Translations under genes and position numbers: made by a program
The notes under the pieces: generated by a model
Told to the model about the DNA's origin: nothing
The model's database searches: none
Seen by the model: the letters and a program-made list of their open reading frames with translations, nothing else
In this document: positions 1 to 8,239 of the stretch, in pieces
Layout: every line of letters starts with the position of its first letter
Position numbering within the stretch: position 1 is the stretch's first letter
NCBI RefSeq assembly: GCF_000374165.1
Contig: NZ_KB893756.1
Location: forward strand, 100 to 36,850
Source of the DNA: Parafrankia elaeagni
GTDB lineage: Bacteria > Actinomycetota > Actinomycetes > Frankiales > Frankiaceae
DNA length: 36,751 nucleotides
Direction of reading: 5' to 3'

Positions 1-194
1 CCGATCAACGACGGAAGATCCGTCAGATCACCCTCCAACAGCACCACCCCCGGCACCAGCCGCTCCACCCTCTCCACCTTCGGGTTCGACTGCCCACGCA
101 CCAGCCCGAACACCTCGTACCCCCGACCCACCAGTTGCTCGCCCAGATACAGGCCATCCTGGCCGGTGATTCCCGTAATCAGCGCACGAGGCAC
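1..194 (-). CDS. gmd: GDP-mannose 4,6-dehydratase, N-terminal part (runs off the window)
   Basis: Cytosolic short-chain dehydrogenase/reductase that converts GDP-D-mannose to GDP-4-keto-6-deoxymannose, the first step toward GDP-fucose or GDP-rhamnose for surface polysaccharide. Only the first 64 or so residues are present. They begin with the Rossmann signature TGITGQDGLYL and continue through EVFGLVR, a typical Gmd opening. The start is decided by the ribosome binding site: AGGAGG directly abuts an ATG at 200, which leaves no spacing, while GTG at 194 sits six bases downstream and gives the family-typical start MPRALITGITGQDG. It lies 64 bases downstream of the acyltransferase gene on the same strand, so the two may share a transcript. 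Identification is strong; completeness cannot be judged. Confidence 0.88.
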   Translation of the reverse strand, partial: MPRALITGITGQDGLYLGEQLVGRGYEVFGLVRGQSNPKVERVERLVPGVVLLEGDLTDLPSLI

Positions 195-258
195 GATCAT
201 CCTCCTGTGAACCGTGGAGTACTGCTGCGGAAGGTTAGCGCCAGGTGAAACGAGCAGG

Positions 259-2937
259 TCAACCGGGGTCTGGGCCCGCCGGGCCTGTCGGGGCCGCCGG
301 GCCGCCGGCGGTGGCCGGCCCGGGCTGCTGCCCCGCGCCCGCCGCGCCACCCGCGGCCGGGCGCAGCAGCTGAAGTAGCTGCGGCACTACGAGTTTTCCG
401 GCCCGCGCGCCACCGCCGTTGCTGATGTGCACGCCGTCGTCGTCGCGTATCTGAACACCGTCGATCTCGCCGCGGTACTCGTTGCCCGGGCTGAGGACCG
501 CAGCCAGATCGATGACAGTGGTCACCCCGGGATGCCGGGCGGCGGCCTGACGGAGCAGAGCATTGAACTTGATCACGCGGTCGGTCCGGGTTTCCGGAAA
601 AATGCTACCGGATGCGCTTTCGCCCGTTTCGAACATGGGTGTGGTCAGCAGTACGACCTTGGCCCCGCGCGCGGACATCGTGGTGATCGCCAGGTCGAGC
701 TCCCGACCCAGGTAGGCGTCGAACTGCGGGTCGCCGATCTGGGTTCGCCGGCCGTTCAGGATCTGGTCGGTGACCTCCCAGCGTCCTACCAGCAGCAGCG
801 CCAGGTCGGGACGGATCTCGTCCACCTTCTGCTGGATCCTCGTGGGCCAGTTGACGCAGGTGTGCGGGGGCGGGAACGGCTCGCCGCCGAGGAAGCGCGT
901 CTCGGCCCGAGACACTCCGCAGCCGAGCTCGGCCGCGTCGTGGACCTCCAGCCCCGCGCCCGCCGCGGTGACCGAGAACTCGCTGAACCCCAGTGTGAGC
1001 GCCAGCGAGTCCCCGGCCAGGATCGCCCGCAGGGGGCGGCCGCCCCCCACCGCCTGGGCGTTCACCGTCGGCGGCGCGGCGTTCGCGGCCTGCGCCGCCA
1101 GGCGCTCCAGGTCGTCGGCGCCGCGTCCGGCGGACGGGTCCGGGATGGTCGCGACCATGACCACGGCGACGATCGCGAGGATCGCGGCCGGGACGGTCAC
1201 CCGCGGCACCGGGAAGCGGATCTTCCTGCGCCGGATCGGGTTCTCGACCAGGTGGAACGAGACGAGGGTGATCGCGGCTGTCACGGCGACCCGGGCGGCG
1301 AGCAGCGCCACGCCGCTCAGGCCCGTCCGGCCCGCGGTGACGGTCAGAAAGACCGGCCAGTGCCACAGGTACAGGCCGTAGGAGACCCGCCCGATGGCGG
1401 GCAGCGGTGGGCAGGAGAGCACCCGGGCAGCCGGCCCTCTCGGCACCTCCACGATCGAGGCGACCAGGAGCATCACGACGACGGCGACTCCGAGGAACCC
1501 ACCCGAGTACAGGACGCGGCTCTCGCCGTCCACAGTCGCCCAGATGCCGAGCATCGCCGCCCCGGCGAGGGCGCCGACGACCGCGAGGCCCTTCTTCGTC
1601 CGGTCGGTGAGCGGGGTCCGGCGCTGGATCCGCCAGACGGCGAGCGCCGCACCGACGAGCAGCGCCTGGGCCCGGCTGTCGGTGCCGTAGTAGATCCGGG
1701 ACGGGTCGATGTCGAGGACCACCAGCAGCAGCCCGAGCAGGGCCGACGCCTCCGCCCCGAGCACGGCGACGGTCAGGATGAGCGTCTGCGCCTTCCGGCG
1801 CTGGGCGCGCCAGCGGGCCGCCGTCCGGCCGCTGTGCCACATGAGCAGGTACACGCACAGCGGCCACAGCACGTAGAACTGCTCCTCCACCGCCAGCGAC
1901 CAGGTGTGCAGCAGCGGGGACGGCGTGGAGAAATGGTCGAAGTAGCTCTGGTCCGACAGCGCGAACCGCCAGTTGGCGACATAGCCGAGGGTCGCCAGCG
2001 CGTCCGTGCGCAGCGTCGTGACCTCGCTGGGTGCGGCCACCCACTGGGCGTACGCGGCCACCCCGACCATCATCGCGAGCAGCGCCGGCATCAGCCGGCG
2101 GGTGCGGCGGATCCAGAACGACCGGAGGTCGATGCGCCGGGTGGTGCGGTACTCGGCGACGAGGAGCCCGGTGATCAGGAACCCGGAGAGCACGAAGAAC
2201 GCGTCGACGCCGAGCAGACCGCCGGGCATCCAGCTCAGGCCCGCGTGGTACGCCATGACCCCGAGCACGGCCAGCGCCCGCAGCCCGTCCAGCGCGGGGG
2301 AGTGGCCGAGCGGGGCCAGCACCGGGGCGGTCAGCGGCCCGGTCTCCAGCGGTCCGGTCTCCAGCGGTCCGGTCTCCGGCTCGCTCGGCGCGCGCCGAGC
2401 GGCCGGCACCGCCTCCGCCGGGATGCCGCGGCGCGTTCCCGCACGGTCCGCCACGCCGGCCCGATCGCGACCGCCTGGCGGGCCGGGGCGCGGGCCGCCG
2501 GGCCGCGGCGACCGGTTGGGGCTGGTCGGCGCGGGGACGACACGGATCCCCGGGCGCCCGCCCTTGGTGCCGCGAGGCTTCTCCCAGGCCTGGTCGGCCC
2601 CCATCGCGCGGCGCTCGATCCGCTCGGTCTCGTCGCCCTGGTACCTGCGCGGCTGACGCAGCCGGCCCTCGGGATCGAGGTAGGCGTCGTCCTGGTAGGC
2701 GGCGTCGAGGTGGGAGCGGTCCAGGAACAGGCCCGCGAGGTGGTCCTGGGCCTCGTCGCCGTCCGCGCCCGGGTCGAGGGCCTGGCTCTGGTCGCCGGCC
2801 CGGCCCGGCCCGGTCCGCGCGGGATCGCGCTCCCGCCGACGCCGGCCGGGTTCGGGGCGGGCCAGCGGGTAGGTGTCGAACTCTCGGCGGCTCAGCCCGG
2901 TCCCCTTCCCGAAGTCGTCGTGGACGCCTGACTTCAC
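259..2937 (-). CDS. Membrane acyltransferase-3 with C-terminal SGNH domain (OafA/YrhL type)
   Basis: Likely O-acetylates a surface polysaccharide: the membrane domain carries the acyl group across and the external SGNH domain transfers it. Residues 1-205 are hydrophilic, rich in Arg/Pro/Gly and probably cytosolic and disordered. The acyltransferase-3 domain starts near residue 214 (ALDGLRALAV, conserved His231, then DAFFVLSGFLI and RRTRRLMPALL) and has about ten membrane segments to near residue 600. The SGNH part has the nucleophile block GDSLA (Asp643, Ser644) and the C-terminal D-x-x-H (Asp834, His837), so the esterase-type triad looks intact. Total length is 892 residues, longer than the usual 650-700 because of the N-terminal extension. 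The start is a GTG with a poor ribosome binding site, so a later start inside the extension is possible. It precedes gmd on the same strand, which fits a polysaccharide role. Confidence 0.85.
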   Translation of the reverse strand: MKSGVHDDFGKGTGLSRREFDTYPLARPEPGRRRRERDPARTGPGRAGDQSQALDPGADGDEAQDHLAGLFLDRSHLDAAYQDDAYLDPEGRLRQPRRYQGDETERIERRAMGADQAWEKPRGTKGGRPGIRVVPAPTSPNRSPRPGGPRPGPPGGRDRAGVADRAGTRRGIPAEAVPAARRAPSEPETGPLETGPLETGPLTAPVLAPLGHSPALDGLRALAVLGVMAYHAGLSWMPGGLLGVDAFFVLSGFLITGLLVAEYRTTRRIDLRSFWIRRTRRLMPALLAMMVGVAAYAQWVAAPSEVTTLRTDALATLGYVANWRFALSDQSYFDHFSTPSPLLHTWSLAVEEQFYVLWPLCVYLLMWHSGRTAARWRAQRRKAQTLILTVAVLGAEASALLGLLLVVLDIDPSRIYYGTDSRAQALLVGAALAVWRIQRRTPLTDRTKKGLAVVGALAGAAMLGIWATVDGESRVLYSGGFLGVAVVVMLLVASIVEVPRGPAARVLSCPPLPAIGRVSYGLYLWHWPVFLTVTAGRTGLSGVALLAARVAVTAAITLVSFHLVENPIRRRKIRFPVPRVTVPAAILAIVAVVMVATIPDPSAGRGADDLERLAAQAANAAPPTVNAQAVGGGRPLRAILAGDSLALTLGFSEFSVTAAGAGLEVHDAAELGCGVSRAETRFLGGEPFPPPHTCVNWPTRIQQKVDEIRPDLALLLVGRWEVTDQILNGRRTQIGDPQFDAYLGRELDLAITTMSARGAKVVLLTTPMFETGESASGSIFPETRTDRVIKFNALLRQAAARHPGVTTVIDLAAVLSPGNEYRGEIDGVQIRDDDGVHISNGGGARAGKLVVPQLLQLLRPAAGGAAGAGQQPGPATAGGPAAPTGPAGPDPG
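2332..2376. repeat. Three tandem 15-bp units inside the acyltransferase gene
   Basis: Three units of cagcgg(c/t)ccggtctc lie head to tail and keep the frame, encoding a repeated ETGPL peptide just before the acyltransferase domain. It is a small in-frame minisatellite in a disordered linker. Confidence 0.8.
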
Positions 2938-3050
2938 CTCACAGGCGGCGCTGGCCGATGGCCCTGAATGTCGTCATCCTGATTCGACAACATTTATCTA
3001 GTATGTCCGGATCCCCGGTCGGCCCGTCGTCGAGGCTACGACGGAACGAC

Positions 3051-3088
3051 GGGGCCGTGACACCCATGGGGTGTCACGCTACGGCCCC
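3051..3088. other. Strong hairpin in the intergenic region
   Basis: The arms GTGACACCC and GGGTGTCAC pair perfectly over 9 bp around a 3-base ATG loop, and outside them GGGGCC pairs with GGCCCC across a 5-base bulge. There is no T-run after it, and no gene ends nearby on either strand, so a terminator role is not obvious. An operator or RNA leader element for the minus-strand acyltransferase is possible. Confidence 0.5.
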
Positions 3089-3443
3089 ACCGGCCATCCC
3101 GCGGCGGGGCCGAAGGCCGTCCCGGCCGGTCGGCGCGGGCCGCTCCCCAGGGACTGCCGGCAACTCCCCGGCGGGACTGCCGGCCGGCACCCGGAAGGTC
3201 CCCGGATGTCCGCCAGTTCATGGGATCACAGACCCGCCGGCTCCTCGGGACGGGGGTCGCCCAGCCGGCACCTGCGCCCGGTTCCGCCCGGGGCCGCGCC
3301 ATCCGCGCACGCCGGCCGCGCCAGCTTGTTCGCGCCGGCGGTCCGGGCGGCCGGGCCGGCGCGAGGAATGTCGGCGCAGTACCACTTCCGATGTATTGGC
3401 GCGGAAAATCCGTGCTGCCCCAGCCCCCCGCCGGGGCCCCTGC

Positions 3444-3463
3444 CGACCAGAACGTTCTGGTCG
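3444..3463. promoter_or_regulatory. Perfect 20-bp palindrome, candidate operator
   Basis: The half site CGACCAGAAC is followed directly by its exact reverse complement. A perfect 20-bp palindrome with no spacer suits a dimeric regulator. It is about 340-400 bp upstream of the plus-strand acyltransferase, which is rather far for a simple operator. It lacks the spacing of the actinobacterial LexA box. Confidence 0.35.
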
Positions 3464-3806
3464 TTGATCGCACACACTCCGGATGGTCCTGCGATACAGC
3501 CGCGGGGGCCGGCGCCGGCCAACGAGGCGGCATATATCACTCTCCGTACTGAATGAATCGAGTTCGGACGTGTCCTCGGATGCCGCCGGCCGGCCCTCGC
3601 CCACCGCGGCGGGCCGGGAAGTGCTAGCCGTGGTGAGGGTCTCAAAGCCCCAAGGAAGGGCGTCCGGCCTGCGGTTTCGTGTGGGGAGTGGCGTCCGGCC
3701 GCGTCGCCGGGCGGCTCGCCGTCGGGGCCGCGAGCAGCTGGGTGGCGGGTGGGGAGCTGTAGCTTGCGAGCGTGCCTGACATCACCGACAGTGGCGGTCG
3801 CGGTAG

Positions 3807-5600
3807 GTGACCGCCGGCTTCCCTCGCCGGAGCGGGTCGGTGTCCACCCGCCTGCCCGGCGGGCCGGCCGACGCCGCACGCCGCGGGGGCACCGCCGCGG
3901 AACCCGCCGAGCGCTCAGCCGGGTCGGCGACGACCGTCGTCTTCCCCGGGTTCGACGGGCTGCGCGCGATCGCGGCGCTGCTCGTGATGGTGGTCCACGT
4001 CGCCTTCTACAGCGGTCTGACGCTCACCAGCCCCGTCGGGGTCTACACCGCCCGCGGTGAGGCCGGTGTCGAGGTCTTCTTCCTGATCTCGGGCTTCCTG
4101 CTGTACCGGCCGTTCGCCGCGGCGCACCTGAGCGGGCACGCGGCACCGGACGCCCCCGGCTTCTTCGTTCGCCGCCTGCTCCGGATCATCCCGCTGTACT
4201 GGCTGGCGCTCGTGGTCGCCCTCAACATCCTGCCGGACGACAGGCTGGGCGTGCAGGGCCTCCCCGGCCTGCTGCAGACAGCCTTCTTCCTGCAGGGCTA
4301 CCGCAGGGAGACGGCCATCCAGGGCCTGACCCAGGCCTGGACCCTCAACATCGAGTTCGCCTTCTACCTGTCGATCCCCGTCTACGCCTGGCTGCTGGTT
4401 CGCCGCCGGCGCGCCCCCCGCGACCAGTTGCGGGTGGAGCTCCTGGCCCTTGGGGTGATCTTCGTTGTCAGCCGGGTCCTGCACTACAGGCTGATCGGCT
4501 CGGATGTCTGGTGGGCCGACGGCTGGACGGTCTGGCTGCCGGTCTGGTGGGACCTGTTCGCGATGGGCATGCTGCTGGCGGTCCTGTCGTGCTGGTACGC
4601 CCAGAACGGGCGCACTCCGGCGTGGGCGCGGTGGCGATGGTTCGGCGGAGCCTGCTGGCTGGTCGCCGCGTTCTTCTTCTGGGTGGCGAGCACCCGGATC
4701 GACCTCCCGCGTGAGCCGATGTTCGTGCCTGACCGGTCCCAGGACATGGGGCGCCACCTCTTCTACGGCCTGTTCGGGTTCTTCCTGCTCCTGCCGGCGG
4801 TCTTCGGCCCGCCCCGCCAGGGTCTCGTGCGGCGGTTCCTGTCGTGGCGGCCGATGGCCTACCTCGGACTGATCTCGTACGGCATCTATCTGTGGCACAC
4901 GACGGTGATCGAGCTGGTCATGGAACACACCGGCCGGCAGGGCGGCGCGCTCGCCTTCGTGCCGTTCCTCCTGGTCGTGATCGTCATCACCTGTGCCCTC
5001 TCGACCCTGACCTACTTCCTGGTCGAACGGCCCTGCACGGTGCTGGCCAGGGAGTGGGCGCGCGCTCTCCGGGCCCGCCGGGCCCGCCGGGCCGGTCGGG
5101 CCGGTCGGAGCGGGCCGCCCGGCGCCGGCGGGGAGGGCGGGGGCAGCGGGCCCGGTGGTGCCGCGGCCGGGGCGGGGCGACCCGCCACCGACGGGAGGTG
5201 GAGCCGGGAGGTCTCCAGCACCGGCCACGGCACCCTGGCCGTGGCCGCCCGCCGCGGCTACCCCCGCCTGGCCGTGACAGGCCCGCGCGACGCCGCGATC
5301 GACCACTCCGACGGAGATCCGGCGCGGACCTTCCCGCTGCGCGCGGGCCGCCGGGCGGCCACCTACGGGCGACACACCCACGGGGCGGACCGATGGTCCG
5401 TCCGCGGTCGGGCGGGTGGTGTGCCCGCCACCCGGATGCCGCCCGACGCCGGGCCGAGCGTGCCGACGCCGCGGGCGCCGTCCGGCGGCGAGGGGCAGCC
5501 CGGGCGGTGGGTCCAGCGGTTCAGCGGGCGTTCAGTCGGCGCCGCCACAGGGCGCCGACTGGGCCACATTCGCTCGCGTCTCCGGGACGAGACCCGGTGA
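3807..5600 (+). CDS. Membrane acyltransferase-3 family protein
   Basis: Integral membrane acyltransferase of the OafA/NodX type, expected to acylate a surface carbohydrate or secondary metabolite. The catalytic block FDGLRAIAALLVMVVHVAF carries His64, and the second signature GVEVFFLISGFLLYRPF and the RRLLRIIPLYWLAL segment follow. Around ten membrane helices end near residue 415 with YFLVERP. The last 180 residues are hydrophilic, low in complexity and without a recognisable domain; unlike the first acyltransferase there is no SGNH domain. An in-frame TAG lies directly before the GTG at 3807, so the gene cannot start earlier. GTG at 3840, with GGAG seven bases upstream, is the better ribosome binding site and may be the true start. 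The gene stands alone on this strand. Family assignment is firm, substrate unknown. Confidence 0.85.
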   Translation: MTAGFPRRSGSVSTRLPGGPADAARRGGTAAEPAERSAGSATTVVFPGFDGLRAIAALLVMVVHVAFYSGLTLTSPVGVYTARGEAGVEVFFLISGFLLYRPFAAAHLSGHAAPDAPGFFVRRLLRIIPLYWLALVVALNILPDDRLGVQGLPGLLQTAFFLQGYRRETAIQGLTQAWTLNIEFAFYLSIPVYAWLLVRRRRAPRDQLRVELLALGVIFVVSRVLHYRLIGSDVWWADGWTVWLPVWWDLFAMGMLLAVLSCWYAQNGRTPAWARWRWFGGACWLVAAFFFWVASTRIDLPREPMFVPDRSQDMGRHLFYGLFGFFLLLPAVFGPPRQGLVRRFLSWRPMAYLGLISYGIYLWHTTVIELVMEHTGRQGGALAFVPFLLVVIVITCALSTLTYFLVERPCTVLAREWARALRARRARRAGRAGRSGPPGAGGEGGGSGPGGAAAGAGRPATDGRWSREVSSTGHGTLAVAARRGYPRLAVTGPRDAAIDHSDGDPARTFPLRAGRRAATYGRHTHGADRWSVRGRAGGVPATRMPPDAGPSVPTPRAPSGGEGQPGRWVQRFSGRSVGAATGRRLGHIRSRLRDETR

Positions 5601-5671
5601 CTTTTCGTACTATGAGGGCGCCAAAGGGTGAGTCCCGTGGCGGACTGGCTCCGAGTCTGTGCGCTCTCCCG

Positions 5672-5701
5672 TTGACCACCCGGGACACCGCTCCCTAGAC
5701 T
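5672..5701 (+). promoter_or_regulatory. Probable housekeeping promoter of rpsA
   Basis: TTGACC at 5672-5677 and TAGACT at 5696-5701 are separated by 18 bp and match the group-1 sigma (HrdB-type) consensus well. Transcription would begin near 5708, leaving a leader of about 155 bases before rpsA. No riboswitch fold was recognised in that leader. Confidence 0.6.
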
Positions 5702-5864
5702 TGGGAGTTGCACGAGGGTTCGTGGGTCTCAGACCGAGCGGATCCACTCGAGCAGTCGTTATCGGTTCTGACAGTGTCGTTCTCAGCGCGGTGCCTGTCC
5801 CTCCGTCCCGGCGGTTCGACCCGGCCCTCGCGCGACGAGACGATTCCCAGTCGGAGCCGACCCC

Positions 5865-7349
5865 TTGACGAGCACCACCGACGTACGACCCGTGGAGACC
5901 GTGACCACCTCGCACAGCCCGACCACACCACAGGTTGCGGTCAACGACATCGGCTCGGCCGAGGACTTCCTCGCCGCGGTCGACAAGACGATCAAGTTCT
6001 TCAACGACGGCGACATCGTCGACGGCATCATCGTCAAGGTGGACCGCGACGAGGTGCTCCTCGACATCGGTTACAAGACCGAGGGTGTCATCCCGTCACG
6101 GGAACTCTCGATCAAGCACGATGTCGATCCGCACGAGGTCGTCACGGTCGGCGACCACGTCGAGGCCCTTGTCCTCCAGAAGGAGGACAAGGAAGGCCGT
6201 CTGATCCTGTCCAAGAAGCGTGCGCAGTACGAGCGCGCCTGGGGCACGATCGAGAAGCTCAAGGAGGAGGACGGCGTCGTCACCGGCACCGTCATCGAAG
6301 TCGTCAAGGGTGGTCTCATCCTCGACATCGGCCTCCGTGGCTTCCTCCCCGCCTCGCTCGTGGAGATGCGCCGCGTCCGCGACCTGCAGCCCTACGTGGG
6401 CCGCGAGCTCGAAGCCAAGATCATCGAGCTGGACAAGAACCGCAACAACGTGGTTCTGTCCCGCCGCGCCTGGCTGGAACAGACCCAGAGCGAGGTGCGC
6501 TCCGAGTTCCTCGCGCAGCTCGCCAAGGGCCAGATCCGCAAGGGTGTGGTCAGCTCGATCGTCAACTTCGGTGCCTTCGTGGACCTGGGTGGCGTCGACG
6601 GCCTGGTGCACGTCTCCGAGCTGTCCTGGAAGCACATCGACCACCCGTCCGAGGTGGTCGAGGTCGGCCAGGAGGTCACGGTCGAGGTCCTCGACGTCGA
6701 CCTGGACCGCGAGCGGGTCTCCCTGTCGCTGAAGGCGACGCAGGAGGACCCGTGGCGCCAGTTCGCGCGGACCCACGCCATCGGCCAGGTCGTTCCCGGC
6801 CGGGTCACCAAGCTCGTTCCGTTCGGTGCGTTCGTCCGGGTGGACGAGGGCATCGAGGGCCTGGTGCACATCTCGGAGCTGGCCGAGCGCCACGTCGAGA
6901 TCCCCGAGCAGGTCGTGAACGTGGGCGACGAGATCCTGGTCAAGGTCATCGACATCGACCTCGACCGCCGGCGGATCAGCCTGTCGCTCAAGCAGGCCAA
7001 CGAGGCCTCCGGGCTGGCTGGTGAGGGCGACTCGTTCGACCCGAGCCAGTACGGCATGGAAGCCAAGTACGACGAGCAGGGCAACTACGTCTACCCCGAG
7101 GGCTTCGACCCCGAGACCGGCGAGTGGCTGCCGGGCTTCGAGGAGCAGCAGGCCGAGTGGGAGCGGCAGTACGCCGAGGCTCAGACCCGGTTCGAGGCCC
7201 ACCAGGCCCAGATCCGGGCCGCGCAGGAGGCTGACGCGGCTGCGGCAGCGCCGTCCTCCTACACCTCGTCGCAGCAGTCCGAGCAGCCCGCCTCGGCCAT
7301 CGACGAGGAGGCGCTGCGGCGCCTGCGGGAGCAGTTCGGCCGCGAGTAG
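5865..7349 (+). CDS. rpsA: 30S ribosomal protein S1
   Basis: RNA-binding ribosomal protein that helps the 30S subunit capture mRNA. Four S1 (OB-fold) domains are visible at about residues 48-118, 135-201, 222-291 and 307-377, with the last two showing the classic pattern NFGAFVDLGG-VDGLVHVSELS and PFGAFVRVDEGIEGLVHISELA. The four-domain form with an acidic, Gln/Ala-rich tail (residues 385-494) is usual for actinobacteria, compared with six domains in E. coli. The start is a TTG preceded by GGAG at eight bases; the next candidates are GTGs at codons for Val12 and later. It is transcribed alone from the promoter at 5672 and ends before a strong hairpin. In many actinobacteria the next gene is coaE, which is absent here. 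Codon use is typical of a highly expressed gene, richer in C-ending codons than its neighbours. Confidence 0.98.
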   Translation: MTSTTDVRPVETVTTSHSPTTPQVAVNDIGSAEDFLAAVDKTIKFFNDGDIVDGIIVKVDRDEVLLDIGYKTEGVIPSRELSIKHDVDPHEVVTVGDHVEALVLQKEDKEGRLILSKKRAQYERAWGTIEKLKEEDGVVTGTVIEVVKGGLILDIGLRGFLPASLVEMRRVRDLQPYVGRELEAKIIELDKNRNNVVLSRRAWLEQTQSEVRSEFLAQLAKGQIRKGVVSSIVNFGAFVDLGGVDGLVHVSELSWKHIDHPSEVVEVGQEVTVEVLDVDLDRERVSLSLKATQEDPWRQFARTHAIGQVVPGRVTKLVPFGAFVRVDEGIEGLVHISELAERHVEIPEQVVNVGDEILVKVIDIDLDRRRISLSLKQANEASGLAGEGDSFDPSQYGMEAKYDEQGNYVYPEGFDPETGEWLPGFEEQQAEWERQYAEAQTRFEAHQAQIRAAQEADAAAAAPSSYTSSQQSEQPASAIDEEALRRLREQFGRE

Positions 7350-7418
7350 CCGAACAGCCGCACCGGCGCCGGCAGGTACCTCTGCCGGACCGACCGGTCG
7401 GTGAGACAGAACCGTCCT

Positions 7419-7459
7419 TCAGGGCCCGTGGGATCACCCCGCGGGCCCTGAGGCGTTTC
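7419..7459 (+). terminator. rpsA terminator hairpin
   Basis: TCAGGGCCCG (7419-7428) pairs over 10 bp with CGGGCCCTGA (7442-7451), and GGG/CCC extend the stem inward around an ATCA loop. A short TTT follows at 7456-7458. It lies 70 bp after the rpsA stop and overlaps the 3' end of the converging kinase-like gene, so it may serve both strands. Confidence 0.8.
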
Positions 7460-8123
7460 CCGGTCGTTGACCCGTGCCCGGCTCACCCGGCCCGGGCCGG
7501 GTGAGCCGGGCACGGGTCAACGCCTCGAGGGCCCAGGCCGCCTGCGCGAGCACCTTGTCCGGCGGCTGCGTGCCGTCCAGCTCCACGACGTTGTCCGCCC
7601 GGGCCATCACCTGCTCGTAGTCGCCGGCCTGCCTGACGAGCCGGGCCCGCAGCGCGGCCGGGGTCAGGACCCGGGTGCGGCGGTCGCCCCGGGCGATCAT
7701 CCGCTCGTAGGCGAGTGCCGGGGGGACCCGCAGCCACAGCAGCGGGTCGGGCCGGGGAAGCAGGTCCTCCAGCTGTTCCAACCACCCTCGATGCTGCTCC
7801 CCGTATGGCCCGCACCGCACCTCCCAGGACTGCACCCATCCCTCGAAGAGCAGGTCGGGAGGTCCGCCCGGGCCGGAGCGGTAGTGCAGCTGGGCGGACA
7901 GCTCGACGAGGTGCGCGAGCCGGCGCACGGGTCCGGGGACGACCGACTGGTAGAGGACGGTGTCGTCTGGTTCGGCGATGGCCCGGAAGATGTCCGCGGT
8001 CACGCGCGCCGGCCGGCTGCCCCGCAACGGGCGCAGCAGCGTCTCCAGGCCGCGGATCAGCGTGGTCTTTCCCGCCCCGTCCACACCCTCCACCGCCACG
8101 AGAAGTGGATCGCGCCAGGTCAT
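7434..8123 (-). CDS. Thymidylate-kinase-like P-loop protein, intact Walker A
   Basis: Belongs by fold to the dTMP kinase / deoxynucleoside kinase group of P-loop proteins and probably phosphorylates a nucleotide or similar small substrate. Residues 9-22 give a complete Walker A (VEGVDGAGKTT). In place of the DRY/DRW substrate motif it has EGW at residues 94-96, then the block W-V-Q-S-W-E-V-x-C-G (96-105) and an arginine-rich lid-like stretch near 142-151. At 229 residues it is close to normal Tmk length, but EGW instead of DRY makes true Tmk activity doubtful. The start ATG at 8123 gives MTWRDPLLVAVEG, a natural beginning for this fold. The last 25 residues are encoded by a 58-bp palindrome and part of the rpsA terminator, which suggests the gene has read into old terminator sequence. 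It is divergent from, and paralogous to, the gene at 8240. Confidence 0.7.
   Translation of the reverse strand: MTWRDPLLVAVEGVDGAGKTTLIRGLETLLRPLRGSRPARVTADIFRAIAEPDDTVLYQSVVPGPVRRLAHLVELSAQLHYRSGPGGPPDLLFEGWVQSWEVRCGPYGEQHRGWLEQLEDLLPRPDPLLWLRVPPALAYERMIARGDRRTRVLTPAALRARLVRQAGDYEQVMARADNVVELDGTQPPDKVLAQAAWALEALTRARLTRPGPGEPGTGQRPGNASGPAG
7465..7522. terminator. Perfect 58-bp palindrome, probable bidirectional terminator
   Basis: The arms of 27 bp, beginning CGTTGACCCGTGCCCGGC, are exact reverse complements with only CCGG between them, so all 58 bp read the same on both strands. It lies between the convergent rpsA and kinase-like genes but within the coding region of the latter, where it encodes ALTRARLTRPGPGEPGTGQ. 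Long stems without a U-run are common actinobacterial terminators. Confidence 0.75.
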
Positions 8124-8239
8124 GTCCGGACTGTAGATCGTTTTCAGCGGTTTCGTGGTGGATCCGTCCCTTGCCGTACCGTCCGCAGGGCAGCAGAATC
8201 GGGTCTGCCAGGCGCTGGGGGGCAGCCGATCCGGTCGGG

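Larger units (their letters stand above)
2938..3806. other. Intergenic region between divergent acyltransferase genes, no gene seen
   Basis: All reading frames here give Arg/Pro/Gly-rich shadow translations without a domain or a good ribosome binding site. The stretch 2965-3005 is the most AT-rich part and is a reasonable place for the promoter of the minus-strand acyltransferase, though I see no convincing pair of hexamers. Two structured elements, a hairpin at 3051-3088 and a palindrome at 3444-3463, are listed separately. Confidence 0.5.

Noticed and set aside
427-2931. Very long plus-strand open frame opposite the first acyltransferase
   Set aside because: A typical antisense frame in high-GC DNA; its product is rich in Arg, His, Gly and Asp without a domain, while the minus strand encodes a clear protein.
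3444-3463. LexA (SOS) box
   Set aside because: Actinobacterial LexA boxes have GAAC and GTTC arms separated by four bases; here the arms touch.
3915-5381. Long minus-strand open frame opposite the second acyltransferase
   Set aside because: Same reason: composition of a shadow frame and no motif.
5702-5864. Riboswitch or autoregulatory S1 leader before rpsA
   Set aside because: No known fold was recognised, and autoregulation of the E. coli kind is not established for this group.
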